DNA of 64,000 bases, taken from contig OX387205.1 of NCBI GenBank assembly GCA_947561715.1, positions 5,461,001 through 5,525,000 on the forward strand, given 5' to 3'. The translations under genes and the position numbers were made by a program. Of the stretch, positions 44,918 to 56,608 are shown in pieces. The stretch comes from Ascidia mentula (taxonomy: Eukaryota; Chordata; Ascidiacea; Phlebobranchia; Ascidiidae). Position 1 is the first letter of the stretch, and each line of letters begins with the position of its first letter. The notes below the pieces were generated by a model that made no database searches, had not been told where the DNA came from, and saw only the letters and a list, made by a program, of their open reading frames with translations.

Positions 44918-46195
44918 TCAGTGTTTCTCAGCGACCATTGTCGCCGGGTCATCGTGTGGCAGGTGATCGTCTCCTCTCCCATCAACTGGTACGACCACAC
45001 ACAGCTTGAGAATGGGTCTTCGCACAATCGTTCCTCTCGATCGAATTCGAACACTGCGGACCACACCGAAATCATCAGGATTGGTTGAATCAACGCGACC
45101 GATCGACCAAGAACGTCTGGGGGCAGCATCATCAACCAGAAGGACAACATCACCGACCTGGACATTTCTCTTCTCATGATGCCACTTCTGGCGAGCGATG
45201 ATTGTACGCAAGTATTCCCGAGACCATCGTCTCCAAAATTGATCTGCAATATATTGGACCTTGCGCCAACCTCGGCGCGCGTAGCAGTCACGATCACCTG
45301 TGACGGTTGGAGGCATCCCTCCGGACGGATTTATCCTTAGCAAGTGATTAGGTGTCAATGGTGACTCACCAACGTCATCAAGTGTGACCGGAGTCAGGGG
45401 TCGCGAGTTGATAATTGATTCCGCTTCAAGCAGAAACGTTTGCAGTTGATCATCGTTGAGGACTCGTTCGTTCGTCAGCAAGGAGAGGACGCGTCGAACA
45501 GACCGAATCATCCTTTCCCAGGCACCTCCCATGTGACTTGCACCAGGTGGGTTAAAGTGCCACTGAACTTCTTTCTTTTTGAAGAACTCCTCTATTTGGT
45601 TCTGGTTCCATTCACGTACGGCGTCACGAAGAACAGCACCCACAAAATTCGTGCCGTTATCGGAATAAATTTGCAGTACTTCGCCGCGACGAGCAATAAA
45701 TCTGCGAAAAGCATTTATAAAGGCCTCGGTGCTTAGGTCATGTGCCACCTCGAGATGAATTGCTCTTGTAGTTAGGCATGTAAAGAGACAACCCCATCTC
45801 TTAACTTCGCAGCGCCTTTGCTTGACGACTAGAGGTCCGAAATAATCGACTCCTGTAAATGAAAAGGGAAATTCATTCATTTGAAGGCGAGCTGGCGGTA
45901 AATTGGACATAATTTGCCCTTCAGGCTTTGCGTTACGACGCCGGCATACCAAACATGCGCGGAGAACACGTCGCACCGCCACTGCACCTTTAACGATCCA
46001 ATAGCGTTGGTTCATCTGGGACAGAATGTGGTTCACGCCAGAATGTTCACACTCTGCATGGAAATGGGAAATTAGCAACTCAGTCAGGTACGAGTTGTGA
46101 GGCAAAATGGCGGGATGTCGGGCCTCAAAAGGAATAGGCGCCTTTTCCAAACGACCGCCAACCCTAAGCATTCCATCAATCATCACAGGATCCAT
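44918..46195 (-). pseudogene. BEL/Pao-1 integrase
   Basis: A 425-aa open frame. Zinc domain: HxxxxH and CxxC (HFHAECEHSG ... CLVCRRRNAK). Core: FTGVDYFGPLVV (Asp), IYSDNGTNFVGA (Asp), GGAWERMIRSVR (Glu), the DDE triad. The C-terminal domain ..GDVVLLVDDAAPRRSWSIGR and ILKLCVV is characteristic of BEL/Pao integrases. It lies in a different frame from the RNase H before it, so it cannot be made as one polyprotein without frameshifts. Confidence 0.85.
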
Positions 46196-48337
46196 ACGAA
46201 AAACTGCCGATGACTTGCTTGATCTGTAGCAGCGTCACCAAACATATTTGGCCAGCAGTCGGGCGTCTTCTTGAGAAACGACGGTCCGTCAAACCACAAT
46301 TCACTCCTCACCGGAACATGTTTCCAGTTCTTCACACAGGTATTCTTCTCGATCATAGCCAAACGACGAGAGACAAACAACGGAAATCTTCGTTTATCAT
46401 TTTTAATGCTTTGCAGCACCACAGACGAATCCGTCCAAAATATGAAGGGACGCAGGTCCAAACACATTTCCTTTCTGACAATCAGTTCCACGTCCACAGC
46501 CAGAACAGCAGCCATCAATTCCAACCGTGGAATAAAATTTTCACCCTGGGGTGTTAGGCGACATTTACTCATAACCAAGGCACAATTCGCTTTCTTTATT
46601 CGTTGATCGGAGGTAGCACACAGCTCCGTAGGCTTCTTTGGATGCGTCAGCAAACACATGAAGTTGACTTCTTATCACATTGGCGCTGACACCAAAACCA
46701 AATGATCGTGGAATACGCCTTTCTTGCAGGCTGTGTAAGCAGACTAACCACTTCTCCCATTTTCGTAAGTCCTTAGCAGGCATCTCTTCGTCCCATTCAA
46801 TTTCTTGCTTACACAGGCTTCTATAAATAAGCCGGGCTCGCAACACGACGGGGGTAACAAAACCCAATGGGTCGAATAGAGAATTCATAGTTGATAAGAG
46901 GCCTCGGCGAGTGCGCGGCTTCATTGGCAATGAAACGGCAAATAGAAATGCGTCAGTATGAACATTCCACTGTATACCAAGCACACGCTCTTGTAATTCA
47001 GCGTCCATTGGGCGCACCTGCAATGCCATTGATAATTCATTTTCCGGTAAGCGATCAAGAATCTCCTTGCAGTTTGACAACCACTTGGTCAAGCGAAATC
47101 CACCTTTCTCAAGCAAGGAGCGCCGACCATCGACAAGCTGCAATCCAGTTTCAACGTCTGTCACCGATGTGAGGCAGTCATCGACGTAGAAATTACGTTC
47201 AACCGTAGAGGCAACAAAGGGTTCAAATTCACTCCCAAAATCACTAGCGGCTTGACGTAAACAAAAGGTTGCGCAGCTTGGAGACGAAGTTGCCCCGAAG
47301 AGATGGACATTCATTCTGTGGGGCACAGGCTCACCTGACAGGTTCCCACCAGGCCACCAAAGGAAACGCAAACTGTCACGATCACGAGGGGCATGGTAAA
47401 ACATGGCCTCAATGTCAGCTACCAAGGCAATTGGCGACTTGCGGAAGCGCAACAAAACGCCAAGTAGACTGTTGACAAGATCAGGACCTTGCATCAACGT
47501 TTGGTTCAAAGACAGTCCACGGTATTGAACTGCGCAATCAAACACAACACGCAACTTACTAGGTTTGTGAGGGTTCACAACACCATGATGAGGTATGTAC
47601 CACATCCGATGTTCGGTAATCAGTTCCTCCTCTGGTACTTCTTCGGCAAATCCTTTGTCGATTGTTGCTTGCATTTGCTCAGTGTACTTCTGATGCATTT
47701 TCTCGTCGTTGCTCAATCGACGTTTCAACGATTCCAATCTTTTGTTGGCCATCTTCAGATTGTTAGGCAAAACTTGGTGATCATGTCTCCACGGCAGTGG
47801 CAATTCATAATGTCCATCAATGTATTGGACGGAGTCTTTCATCAATTGGTACGTCCTCAGATCTTCCCTGTAGAAAGGACTTCCAAACAATTCGTCTTCT
47901 TCTTTGGGGATCAGGTCACTCTCGTCGCTTAGAAACATGGTATGGTCGGTGTCCATGACGCAAGCAAAGTTGGCATCTGCAGCAGATTTGCGGACAGCCT
48001 CGAGCGATCGACCTAGCAAAGACCATCCAAGAGGCGTCTTCACGGCATCTGGGCATTCGTCGTTTCCAGGACGACTGCACTGTACGCGATGTGCCACAGG
48101 TACATTAGCACCAATCAACAATGTGACAGTTCCACCAGCAATGGAAGACAGTTGTAGACTCCTTATTGATGGGTGCATCTTCCGAGTTTTCCAGGTGGGA
48201 GACTTGTTCGGTTTCACAGGTATTTGTTCAACAACCACTACTTCTGGCAAGTTTATTTGCTCACCTCCATCAAGTGGTTCGACTGACACGGAAATTGCGA
48301 TTGTGTCCAGCTTTTGCGGTGTCGTCATTGTGTTCAA
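46183..48337 (-). pseudogene. BEL/Pao-1 reverse transcriptase and RNase H
   Basis: The frame 48,337-46,565 (590 aa) contains LGWSLLGRS, the Pao RT fingers (HHGVVNPHKPSKLRVVFDCA), ALVADIEAMFYHAP (Asp) and NFYVDDCLTS, the YVDD active site, then QLHVFADASKEAYGAVCYL, the RNase H start. A second frame (46,659-46,183) continues RNase H (FIPRLELMAAVLAVD, FWTDSSVVLQSI). The frame change near 46,600 breaks the protein. Confidence 0.85.
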
Positions 48338-50002
48338 CTAAATTTGTTTGGGTCGTCCAGACGCACCTAATTTGTCTACCAACTTACGTTCACAAAACGT
48401 TGTGGTTGAACCCTGATCCAGAAAAGCGTACGTGGCAATGGAAGTGGTCACATGTCGAACAACGACAGGTACAACATTCAGGTACACACTAGACGCGTTG
48501 ACACTTGCACTGTACTCGCGACTTCGGATCGTAGCACAAGCAGGATTGTCATCCTTTACCCTTTCGGATACAGTAGGAGGGGCTGGGTAATGCAGCAATT
48601 TGTGGCGCGATTTACCATCGCATCCGTTGACAAAAAAACTTTGACTGGAATCACAGTCACTAGCACGGTGGCCAGCCTTTAAACACTTATAACACAAACC
48701 CATTGAACGCACGAACCTGCGTCGATCATTCCACGACATTTTCCTAAACTGGACACATGCGTCAAGAGAATGGCTCCCGTTGCACAACAAGCACTTCATT
48801 TGCACGTGTGTTTTGTCCTTAATTTTCGGCGCAGAAGTCGCCACAGTGCTGTGCGCAATTACCTTCGGCCGGCGGCTTCCTTTGTTGTTTTCCTTCGATG
48901 AATACAGCGCCTTACCAAAAATCGGGTTTGCAACCTTGCTTTTTAGTGCTACAAACTCTGTAAGAGTCGCAAAGGTTGCTCGTTTTTCAGTGTCATGCTC
49001 AATCTGTGCGGACATCGAAACCCAGTCCTTTCGCATGCTAAACGGGAGTTTCCTAATAACAGCCAACATGACATCCATGGAATCAACACTAGAAGCATGT
49101 CTTATCTCACCATGTAGTGCCGTACAGCATTTGTCCAACAGCACAGATAATTTCATGAGACCATCGGGGTCGTTGTCCTTGACAACAGGAGCTGATATCA
49201 GCTGTTCTTCGCATCTTTGTGCGATAATGTGGGTTGGCCATATTCGTTATACAAGGTTTGCCAGGCCAGCTTGTACCCTTTGGCTGGAGCTTTCGCGTTA
49301 AAGCGTTCAATTTTTTCCCGAATATGGGGCTTACAGTGCTGTACCAAATACAACAGCCGCATCTCATCATTGTGGGCCTTCTGAGCAATGTAGGTATCAA
49401 AATGTCGTACGAATAGCCAGTAATTAAGTGAATCACCAACCAATTTGGTTACTTCAGGACTCGGCAAGTTCACATGGTATGCGTCCTGATACGTCTTTGG
49501 TAGTGGCGAGATATTTTGGGGACTAGGGCAACATATATTTGTGTCTGCACGAGGGATTTCATCAAACGTACCAGTCCTATGCTTCTCGATGCGTGGTGCG
49601 GGCACGTTCACAGGCGCTTCCATGTGTTGCGCATTTGACCTAATTTGTGGACACGAGCCCCGTACAGCATTTGACGGCAATTGTGAGCTCGTATATGTTG
49701 AAAAACATTTGACAGTAATTGTGGGCGAGGGATAGAAATTGAACTACCTTTTGTAACAGACGCCAGGCTTGAATTACCGATAGACTCTTCCTCCCATGCC
49801 TCCACTTCAGCTTCAGCAAATTGCAAATCGTGGCGCCTTTGCGCAGCGTGCTTCTCCGCTTCTTCGCTGATGCGCCGGGCTTCATTCTCTGCCTCACGTC
49901 GAATTCGTTCTGCCTCCAGCTCGGCCGTACGACGTAATCTATCTGCTTCTTCTGAGGCCCTTCGTACATTTTCGGCTTCTTAAGCACTTGCGAATTTCGC
50001 AA
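48338..50002 (-). pseudogene. BEL/Pao-1 Gag and protease
   Basis: Three frames: 50,002-49,640 (charged, Arg/Ala-rich N-terminus), 49,680-49,198 (DUF1759-like Gag core with YQDAYHVNLPSPEVTKLVGD) and 49,156-48,338. The last has two zinc-knuckle-like stretches (CLLCNGSHSLDAC and CYKCLKAGHRASDC) and a retropepsin-like AFLDQGSTTTF. The last frame ends in a TAG directly in frame with the pol ORF; the others are separated by frameshifts. Confidence 0.75.
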
Positions 50003-50371
50003 GCTTTAGTTTCACCTTACTGCGTCGAATTTAACTTCGTATAGAACTCGAGGTTGAATTTCTACGCGAGTGAACAGACAACGCGTCGACTGGTGACAAT
50101 GGTAGGGGAACGGATCTAGGCTGCGGGTCATGCAGCTTCGATATCCACGTTGCGACCCTTTCATCGAATTCTGGTTTGTCTCAGCAATAATCTCGCTCAC
50201 GCGAGATTATCTCAGGTAGTTTATCACTACCCGACATAATTGAGTGAAGTTCAATTAGCTTATCAAAGTTTGCATTTACTTGGGGCAGGAACTCACGTAG
50301 CGCTGAAAGATCTTGCGGCTTTTTCATAAGACTCTCTGCGCAAGCGTAGCTATCTTGTAGAGCCTTTAAAG

Positions 50372-50609
50372 CAGGGGTTCTTAACCTGGGGTCCATGGAC
50401 CCCCAAGGGGTCCGAGAAGACGCATTGAGAGGTCCATAGAACGAAATATAATTATTCCGAAAATCCACGTATTGTCCTCTGTGCATAAGGTTTCGCTGTC
50501 CACGAATTTTAATTTTTCGACATTTGCAATGTATTTCTTGCAAAGGGGTCCATAGGTTTTCAAATAATGTTTTAGGGGTTCGTGATCCAAAAAAGGTTAA
50601 GAAACACTG
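50372..50609. mobile_element. hAT-like MITE nested in BEL/Pao-1
   Basis: 238 bp, starts CAGGGGTTCTTAACCTGGGG and ends GGTTAAGAAACACTG, imperfect inverted ends. It is flanked by a perfect 8-bp duplication ctttaaag (50,364-50,371 and 50,610-50,617), the size made by hAT transposases. The TIR resembles the CAGGGGTTCTTAACC type known from vertebrate hAT MITEs. No ORF of its own. Confidence 0.88.
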
Positions 50610-51058
50610 CTTTAAAGCCTCTACTATTTCGTTTTCTTGATCTTCCGTCATACGGTTTACTTGTGATGCAATTTCACGGCAATGTCCGTGGTGACCAAAT
50701 CAATCGTCGATCCTTCGCTTGTTGACGATTCCTAGTTTGTTAACGATGTAACACGACCAGCTAGCCTTGTCACAGGGTTTGACCGCACCGTCAGTAAAGA
50801 ACAATATTCTTTTATTCTGCGGCACAGTTAACAAACTGTGACACGTTCACTAAACAAACAAACACATATTAGTGACATACGGTATTAAACTCACCAATAC
50901 AAGATGCACAAGGACCGACTTCGAATAGCATTAGGTTGCACCAGGTAAATTTACGTTAGTCAGTCACTAATTAAGTTATTAACTTAAGTGAATTCACTGC
51001 AATTCACAACAGATATTTAACCACCAAAACAGTTTACTGCACGCGGACAAGCATCTCT

Positions 51059-52258
51059 TTACGGAGCAGGTCCGCAACAAAACACATGTCCTTTAACGTA
51101 ACAAGGGTTGTACATTGCAGTAAACGGTGGACAAGGACCAGTTGTGTTTCCCCAGCTTGGCAGCTTGTTATACAACACAGAGTAACGCCCACACAGTCTT
51201 GTTGTGTTCACTATGTTGTCATCACCAATTGACATCCAGTCGCCCACTTGGTCTCTAAAAAGTAAATCAAAAATATTATATTTCAAGTACAAAAAAGGTC
51301 CTCATGAACCCACTTTTATATACAAGAAATTTTTCAACAGAGTTGTGTAGTTAATTATTTGCCCTATACTTCAAAGTGCAATAAGACCGTAGTGCGTGGA
51401 TAAATTTGATAATTCACATATTGTATCATTAGATAAGTGTTAAAGCTCTGATGGTTAAAATACATTATAGTTCTTTAAAAAACGAACAAAGACGTACTGT
51501 TGTTAAAGTAACGCTTCCAATAGACATCAATAGATGTTTTATTCCACCCTGAAGTGCTATTCGTTCTTGTTATAGTGGCTTCAAAAGACTGAAGGTGAAC
51601 TTCGAACACGTAGATGTCAAGTTTCAGTGATGGCGATTTGGTCGTGTTTGCTCTCGCATCCACGTGCTTTGCGATTTGTCTGAAGCATCTTTGATAGGCT
51701 ACAGTGACGTTGATGCTATTGGCCGTTGTACCAACGTCGAATGTGGTTTTACGGCCTGAAGATGATGATCCAATTACTGTTTTGATAAACTAGATGCTTT
51801 GTCAATTTTCTCATTAGATCTAAATTATTATATTATGCTCTAAGGTTGGTTCGTAAACGTGTTGCAGTTGTTGTTACCCTGAATGGATTTCGTTGGTACG
51901 AATCATGACAATAGAACCGCAGACAGTTCAACTTGTGTCTACCCATGGTTTTGGTTACCTGCTGGCCAGATGAAAACAAATCCTCGAAGTGGTGACTGTG
52001 CAGTCACTGTCATTCCATTTTGGCACCATAACATTATAGTTACCAGCATCCGGAAACAAACAACGGTAGAATCCGCTCTGGGCAGCAGGTCCATCAAACC
52101 GTTGGCAGTCACAATTTTGTATTTAAATTTGTAAACCACCTGTCGTTAATCTTATCTCAGTCGAAGTAATAATTCCAACAACTACTTCCAGTTTACGTAC
52201 CTTGACAGATGGTGGTCAAATGGACAAGAAGCAAAATCCCAACCACAGCCAAACGCAT
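51059..52258 (-). pseudogene. L13: secreted-family gene missing exon C, subfamily 2
   Basis: Exons A 52,201-52,258 (signal peptide MRLAVVGILLLVHLTTICQ, donor gtacgt), B 51,498-51,755 (258 nt, open) and D 51,059-51,254 (open, ending HVFCCGPAP-stop, acceptor ttttag). No exon C is present in the 243 bases between B and D. B ends in phase 1 while D needs phase 2, so direct B-to-D splicing would shift the frame. BEL/Pao-1 abuts 8 bases after the stop. Confidence 0.75.
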
Positions 52259-52712
52259 TGCTATCTTGTTAATCGTCAGTGATGGTAACATAATGCCGTT
52301 GTCGATTGTTTGTGCAATTTACTCATGACAAAACCGACTTCCGCTCGTTTGTAACGCATAATCCCATGTTGACACATGCGAAATCCATGCTCTATTCTAT
52401 AGGATAAATTGTTGATAAGCTACAAAATTACAGTAAAGAATTTCTAAGTTTTTCCCTCATAGTAATTTCCAACAGTCCTGTTCAAGTATTTTTCAACTAA
52501 CATGAGACATTTGTTTGTGATTTAGGGCGTAATTAGCGATTTGTCTAAGAGAAAATTCATTCTGTTTCCACCCTTGTAGCTTGTGAATTTTCATGGAACT
52601 ATTAGATACCATAGCGTTGCTTGTTCCTGGAAGTTTGTACCGAACTGTATTGAGATGAATACACAGTGACCACAACTTGGAGTGGTTTTCATCTGGCCGT
52701 CATTTAACCGCA

Positions 52713-53073
52713 TCCACATTTGGCAACAATTGGACACCTATTGGGTACGTCGTGTGATGGTTAACTTTAATATCTATCGAATTGTAATGTGGGCATCCCA
52801 CCAAATCTGAAAAATTATGTTGTAAAATGTGCTTACGACTGTTGATGTACGAAATTCTGGTATTTGTTTATGGAATTTTTTGGGGATTGCTTTGCCAATG
52901 CGTTTGTTAGTGGGCATCACATATTAGAGTTTCGACGTTCATTTAATCACTACATCTAATTTGAAATCTCTTTGCGGAAACCAAGTGGACGATTGGATGT
53001 CATTTGGTGATGACAACGTAGTAAACTGGACAAGACTTAGTGAGCGTTACTCTGTGTTTAGCACAATTTGTCA
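52713..53073 (+). pseudogene. L14: inverted fragment (end of C, start of D)
   Basis: Begins with the last bases of an exon C (tttggcaacaattggacacc, donor gtacgt), a normal-looking C-D intron, then exon D from about 52,978 (QVDDWMSFGDDNVVNWTRLSERYSV). At 53,072 it stops abruptly and continues as the reverse complement of a family 3' flank (compare 19,420-19,560), marking an inversion breakpoint. Confidence 0.7.
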
Positions 53074-53343
53074 ATAAGGTAACACAGACACAAAGACAAT
53101 TTACTAAGTTCAGTGATCCAACCTATAGTGTTTGCCATACACACTCTTAATTTCGTGCATAAATCCCAATAAAAATTGCACGATTCCAAGCAACATCTTA
53201 CATTCGAGTTAAACACACTTAATGTATTTCAATGTATAACTCGCGGTCCATATGCTTGGATATAATTTGCATTCGCGATAAAAAAACATTTATACAAAAT
53301 AAGATATGACAGGCGGTTATATGCACACTTTTTACACTGGAAT

Positions 53344-55095
53344 TTAAGTTACATGTTTACAACAAAACACGTGTCCTTTAACGTAACAAGGGTTGTACAT
53401 TGCAGTAAAAGGTGGACAAGGACCAGTTGTGTTTCCCCAGGTTGGCAGCTTGTTATACAACACAGAGTAACGCTCACAAAGTCTTGTTGAGTTCACCATG
53501 TTGTCATCACCAATTGACATCCATTCGCCCACTTGGTCTCTGCAAGTAGGTGCAATCAGATTTAAATTGTTGAAATAAATGAACTACCCAAACATTTTTA
53601 GACGTAACTGCAAAATTCTAAATTAAGAACACCATTTTATGGATAGTCTTAAAATAAAACATTTGAAAATCACTGTTCATTTGAAATTACGGTCCACCGC
53701 CAAACAGAAGCAACGACGTAAATTACAAATATGTTTGTAGTTATATAAGTGATCCATGGAATTAATCGGTCTATTGTCAAAGTGAAAGTGAAACCACGTG
53801 CTTTATGGGGGTCCAATTAATTCCCCAAGTGGTTCCTGTTGAAAAAACTTTCTGGCTTTTGCAAATTTGGGTTCTATTGCAAAGATCTCTATTCGTATTT
53901 TTTTTGCAATGAGTTCTTGCGCTGTCCCAAGTAATGTTCTCTCCAAGGTAAATGTAACGAAGATTGTAAAGTCCGTTGCTTTCATTCTTTCTAGAATCTG
54001 ACAAAAAAAAAATAGTTATATAAACAGATGTCGACTTTGATATAATTTAATTCGGGAAGCCGAGTTTTTTAATTTTACACTTTTTAAAGTTTATCTTACA
54101 TTTAGGCAGGTGATGAAAATAACTATATACACCATAGAAAACCTGCAAAGAAAGATAATCGACTTAGGTGTGGTTAACGGGATCACTTCATATTATTTTA
54201 TCAACCCCATTTCCTTACCAAGCTGTATACAAAGTATTTTGAAGCATTACACATCATTTATTAATATTCATAGACTTACTGCTGTTTATATAATTCTTCC
54301 ATTTGACAGTAATAGAAGTTTGATTCCATCCAACAGAACTATTCATACGTTCTATGGTGGTATCGAAAGAAAGTTGATTGACTTGGTAGATGTGAATGCC
54401 AAGATGAAGTGAAGGCAATATGGTTGTCGACACTTTCGCATCCACATGTTTAGGAACTGAAGCAAAACATGCTTCAAAGGCCACTGTGACGTTTATTGTA
54501 TTTGTGGTTGTGCCAATATCGAAGGTACTTTTTCCATCGTTATATCGACCTGTCGAAAAAGAGCGCGATGACAAAATTACGATACAAATGAAAATAATTT
54601 GGTGTTGAAACTCTTGGTGGTTTTATATATCATATAAAAGGAATACTGCTGTTTAAGTGTATCCCATCAAAGTTGAAACTAGCTCACCAAACGTACCGTC
54701 CAAGAACAGTTAACTCTAATCTACTAAACCCACCATTTTGGATCGCATGTAGCCGATTTATTATTAGCCGATTATTATAATCAAGCAGGGCGCTGCACAA
54801 ACAATCCCTTTTTCTGATGGAATGTTTCCCATCGACTGCATAAAGTTTTGAGTGGAAAATAACATCTCGATTTGATAACAATAGAGGTCGCCAAGCTGAC
54901 ACACAGCAGTGAACCGAGACATATGAGGAAACACTGCTTCAAAGTATAGTCCATTCAATAGTTCGATTCGTTTACATACTATTTTTTTACAACTTCATTC
55001 TGATATATTATTTAACATTACCTGTAAACCATACCTTGACAAACTGATTCCAAAGCAATAACAAGAAATATTGCGATAACAAGACAACTCAGCAT
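53344..55095 (-). CDS. L15: intact secreted-family protein, subfamily 1
   Basis: Exons: A 55,035-55,095 (MLSCLVIAIFLVIALESVCQ), B 54,280-54,549 (270 nt), C 53,802-53,997 (196 nt), D 53,344-53,539 (196 nt). All are open with matching phases. Acceptors are cgacag, tgtcag and ttgcag; the C-D donor is GC (aa/gcacgt) as in L6 and L10. B reads GKSTFDIGTTTNTINVTVA; C reads YLGENITWDSARTHC, RDLCNRTQIC; D reads VGEWMSIGDDN, LCERYSVLYNKLPTWGNT (Thr for Ser), HVFCCKHVT-stop. Very close to L6, so a recent duplicate in opposite orientation. Predicted secreted glycoprotein of about 240 aa. Confidence 0.85.
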
Positions 55096-56608
55096 GTCTA
55101 TTTAGTGAAGGTGACAGCAACTAGTTTTGCTAAAACGTTGTCTATACCATGGTTACACAGACTTCCTGTTTATGAGAGTTGTGATAAAATGACTGTCTAA
55201 TAGCAGTAATTTCCTCATCAAACTTTGCTGTTGTTTTCTACATGGTAACCCAACAGCCCTAAAGGTAAAGTCATAAGCATCGGTGTGTAAAATAATGGTG
55301 TTTGCATCTTTGGAAAACAGAATTGTAAACTTATATATGTATGTATTTATTTTTGTATAGTCTGCAGATTCAGGCACAGTAGACGGCGAAGTGATTTTTT
55401 TGCAACTTATTACGGCCATTGGTAAACATTGACGTATTAAGATACACTTACTTCAACAAATATTATGTACATGTCAACCGAGAAAGATCTTGTGTTTGAC
55501 TTCGTGCTCTCCCCACTGTAACAAGTAGTAAACATAGGAGCCACCATCGTTGTTTACACTATAGATATTTCAATACGTAGGTTTGAAGATGACTTCCTAT
55601 AACATTCAGTCTCGTGTCAACGAACTTCCTTTAGTTATGTTTCGAGTGTTCTTTGCAGCCACATTATTTGTCCCAGCAAGTTATAAAAAAGTGATTTTGT
55701 TATGTTCGAGAAAGTATGTTAAATGTTTATCCAAGACACGGCATTGGACTTCTTATGAAGCACTTTTCTTGTATATTCAGTGAATTTAATTACTAAAATC
55801 GTGATATCTAAGAAATCCATTGCTTGGGCGTTTTGCGATAAATTATAGCTTCAACACGAAACATGAAGACCGCAGTATATCCACATTTACACTGCAAATC
55901 GTGATTGCGTAGAAAATCAAAAGCCGAAATAAGTTTTTATTGCCAACATAACATGTTCCCATTTACAATTTTATACAATACTATTATAATTTATTGTTAA
56001 AAAGTTTACAGGGCGCAGCAGTTTATAACTGGTGTGGGCAACTGAAACGCTATCAAGCACACGATATGCATTGAAACAACGGTTATTAGTTGTTGAAAGC
56101 CAACACGACGCAAAGCATTTATAAGCATTGTAATACAAGGTTGCTGATAAAATTGGTTGTTTTATTTTGTAAAACCATTTGTTTTCACAAGTGTGCAATA
56201 GCTTGACATGGGGTTATTTGACAAAAACTGCGCAATTACGATTTGCAGTGTGTCTTAATAAGCAACCATAAAGTTTTGATGAGGAAATAACTGCTATTGG
56301 ACGGTCATTTCCTCGAGAACTCTCATAAACAGGAAGTCTGCGCAACCATGACCTTGTGACGAAAATACTGTCAACCAATCGAACTATTAAATGGACTGTA
56401 CTTCAAAGCAGTGTTTTCCCCATATTTTTCGGTTCACGGCCGTGTGTCAGCTTGGCGACACCTCTATTGTTGTCAAATCGAGCTATCATATTTATTTTTC
56501 ACTAAAAACTTAATGAAGTCAATAGGAAACATTTCACCACAGAAAGAAATTGTTTTACAGCGCCCTGCCTAATCGATACAAAAATATAATAACAAAAAAC
56601 GGCTAAAT
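55096..56608. other. L15 upstream region and opposed promoter remnant
   Basis: The L15 side (55,096-55,560) has the subfamily 1 upstream block and an 88-aa open frame (55,153-55,419, minus). Further right, 56,270-56,345 holds the same block in + orientation, running straight into A-B intron-type sequence (ctattaaatggact..., gtgtgtcagcttggcgac) with exon A deleted. The layout mirrors the L5/L6 head-to-head pair. BEL/Pao-2 cuts it off at about 56,609. Confidence 0.5.

Larger units (their letters stand above)
44375..51051 (-). mobile_element. BEL/Pao LTR retrotransposon 1, degenerate
   Basis: The 3' LTR is 44,375-44,837 (463 bp; on the minus strand it starts TGTAAGATT and ends GTGTTACA), preceded by a polypurine tract ttttgggggggag. 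The 5' LTR is 50,747-51,051 and lacks the first roughly 130 bp, ending against exon D of L13. Gag, protease, RT, RNase H and integrase follow in BEL/Pao order on the minus strand, but with several frameshifts and an in-frame TAG. A 238-bp hAT-like MITE is nested near the gag start. Confidence 0.9.
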
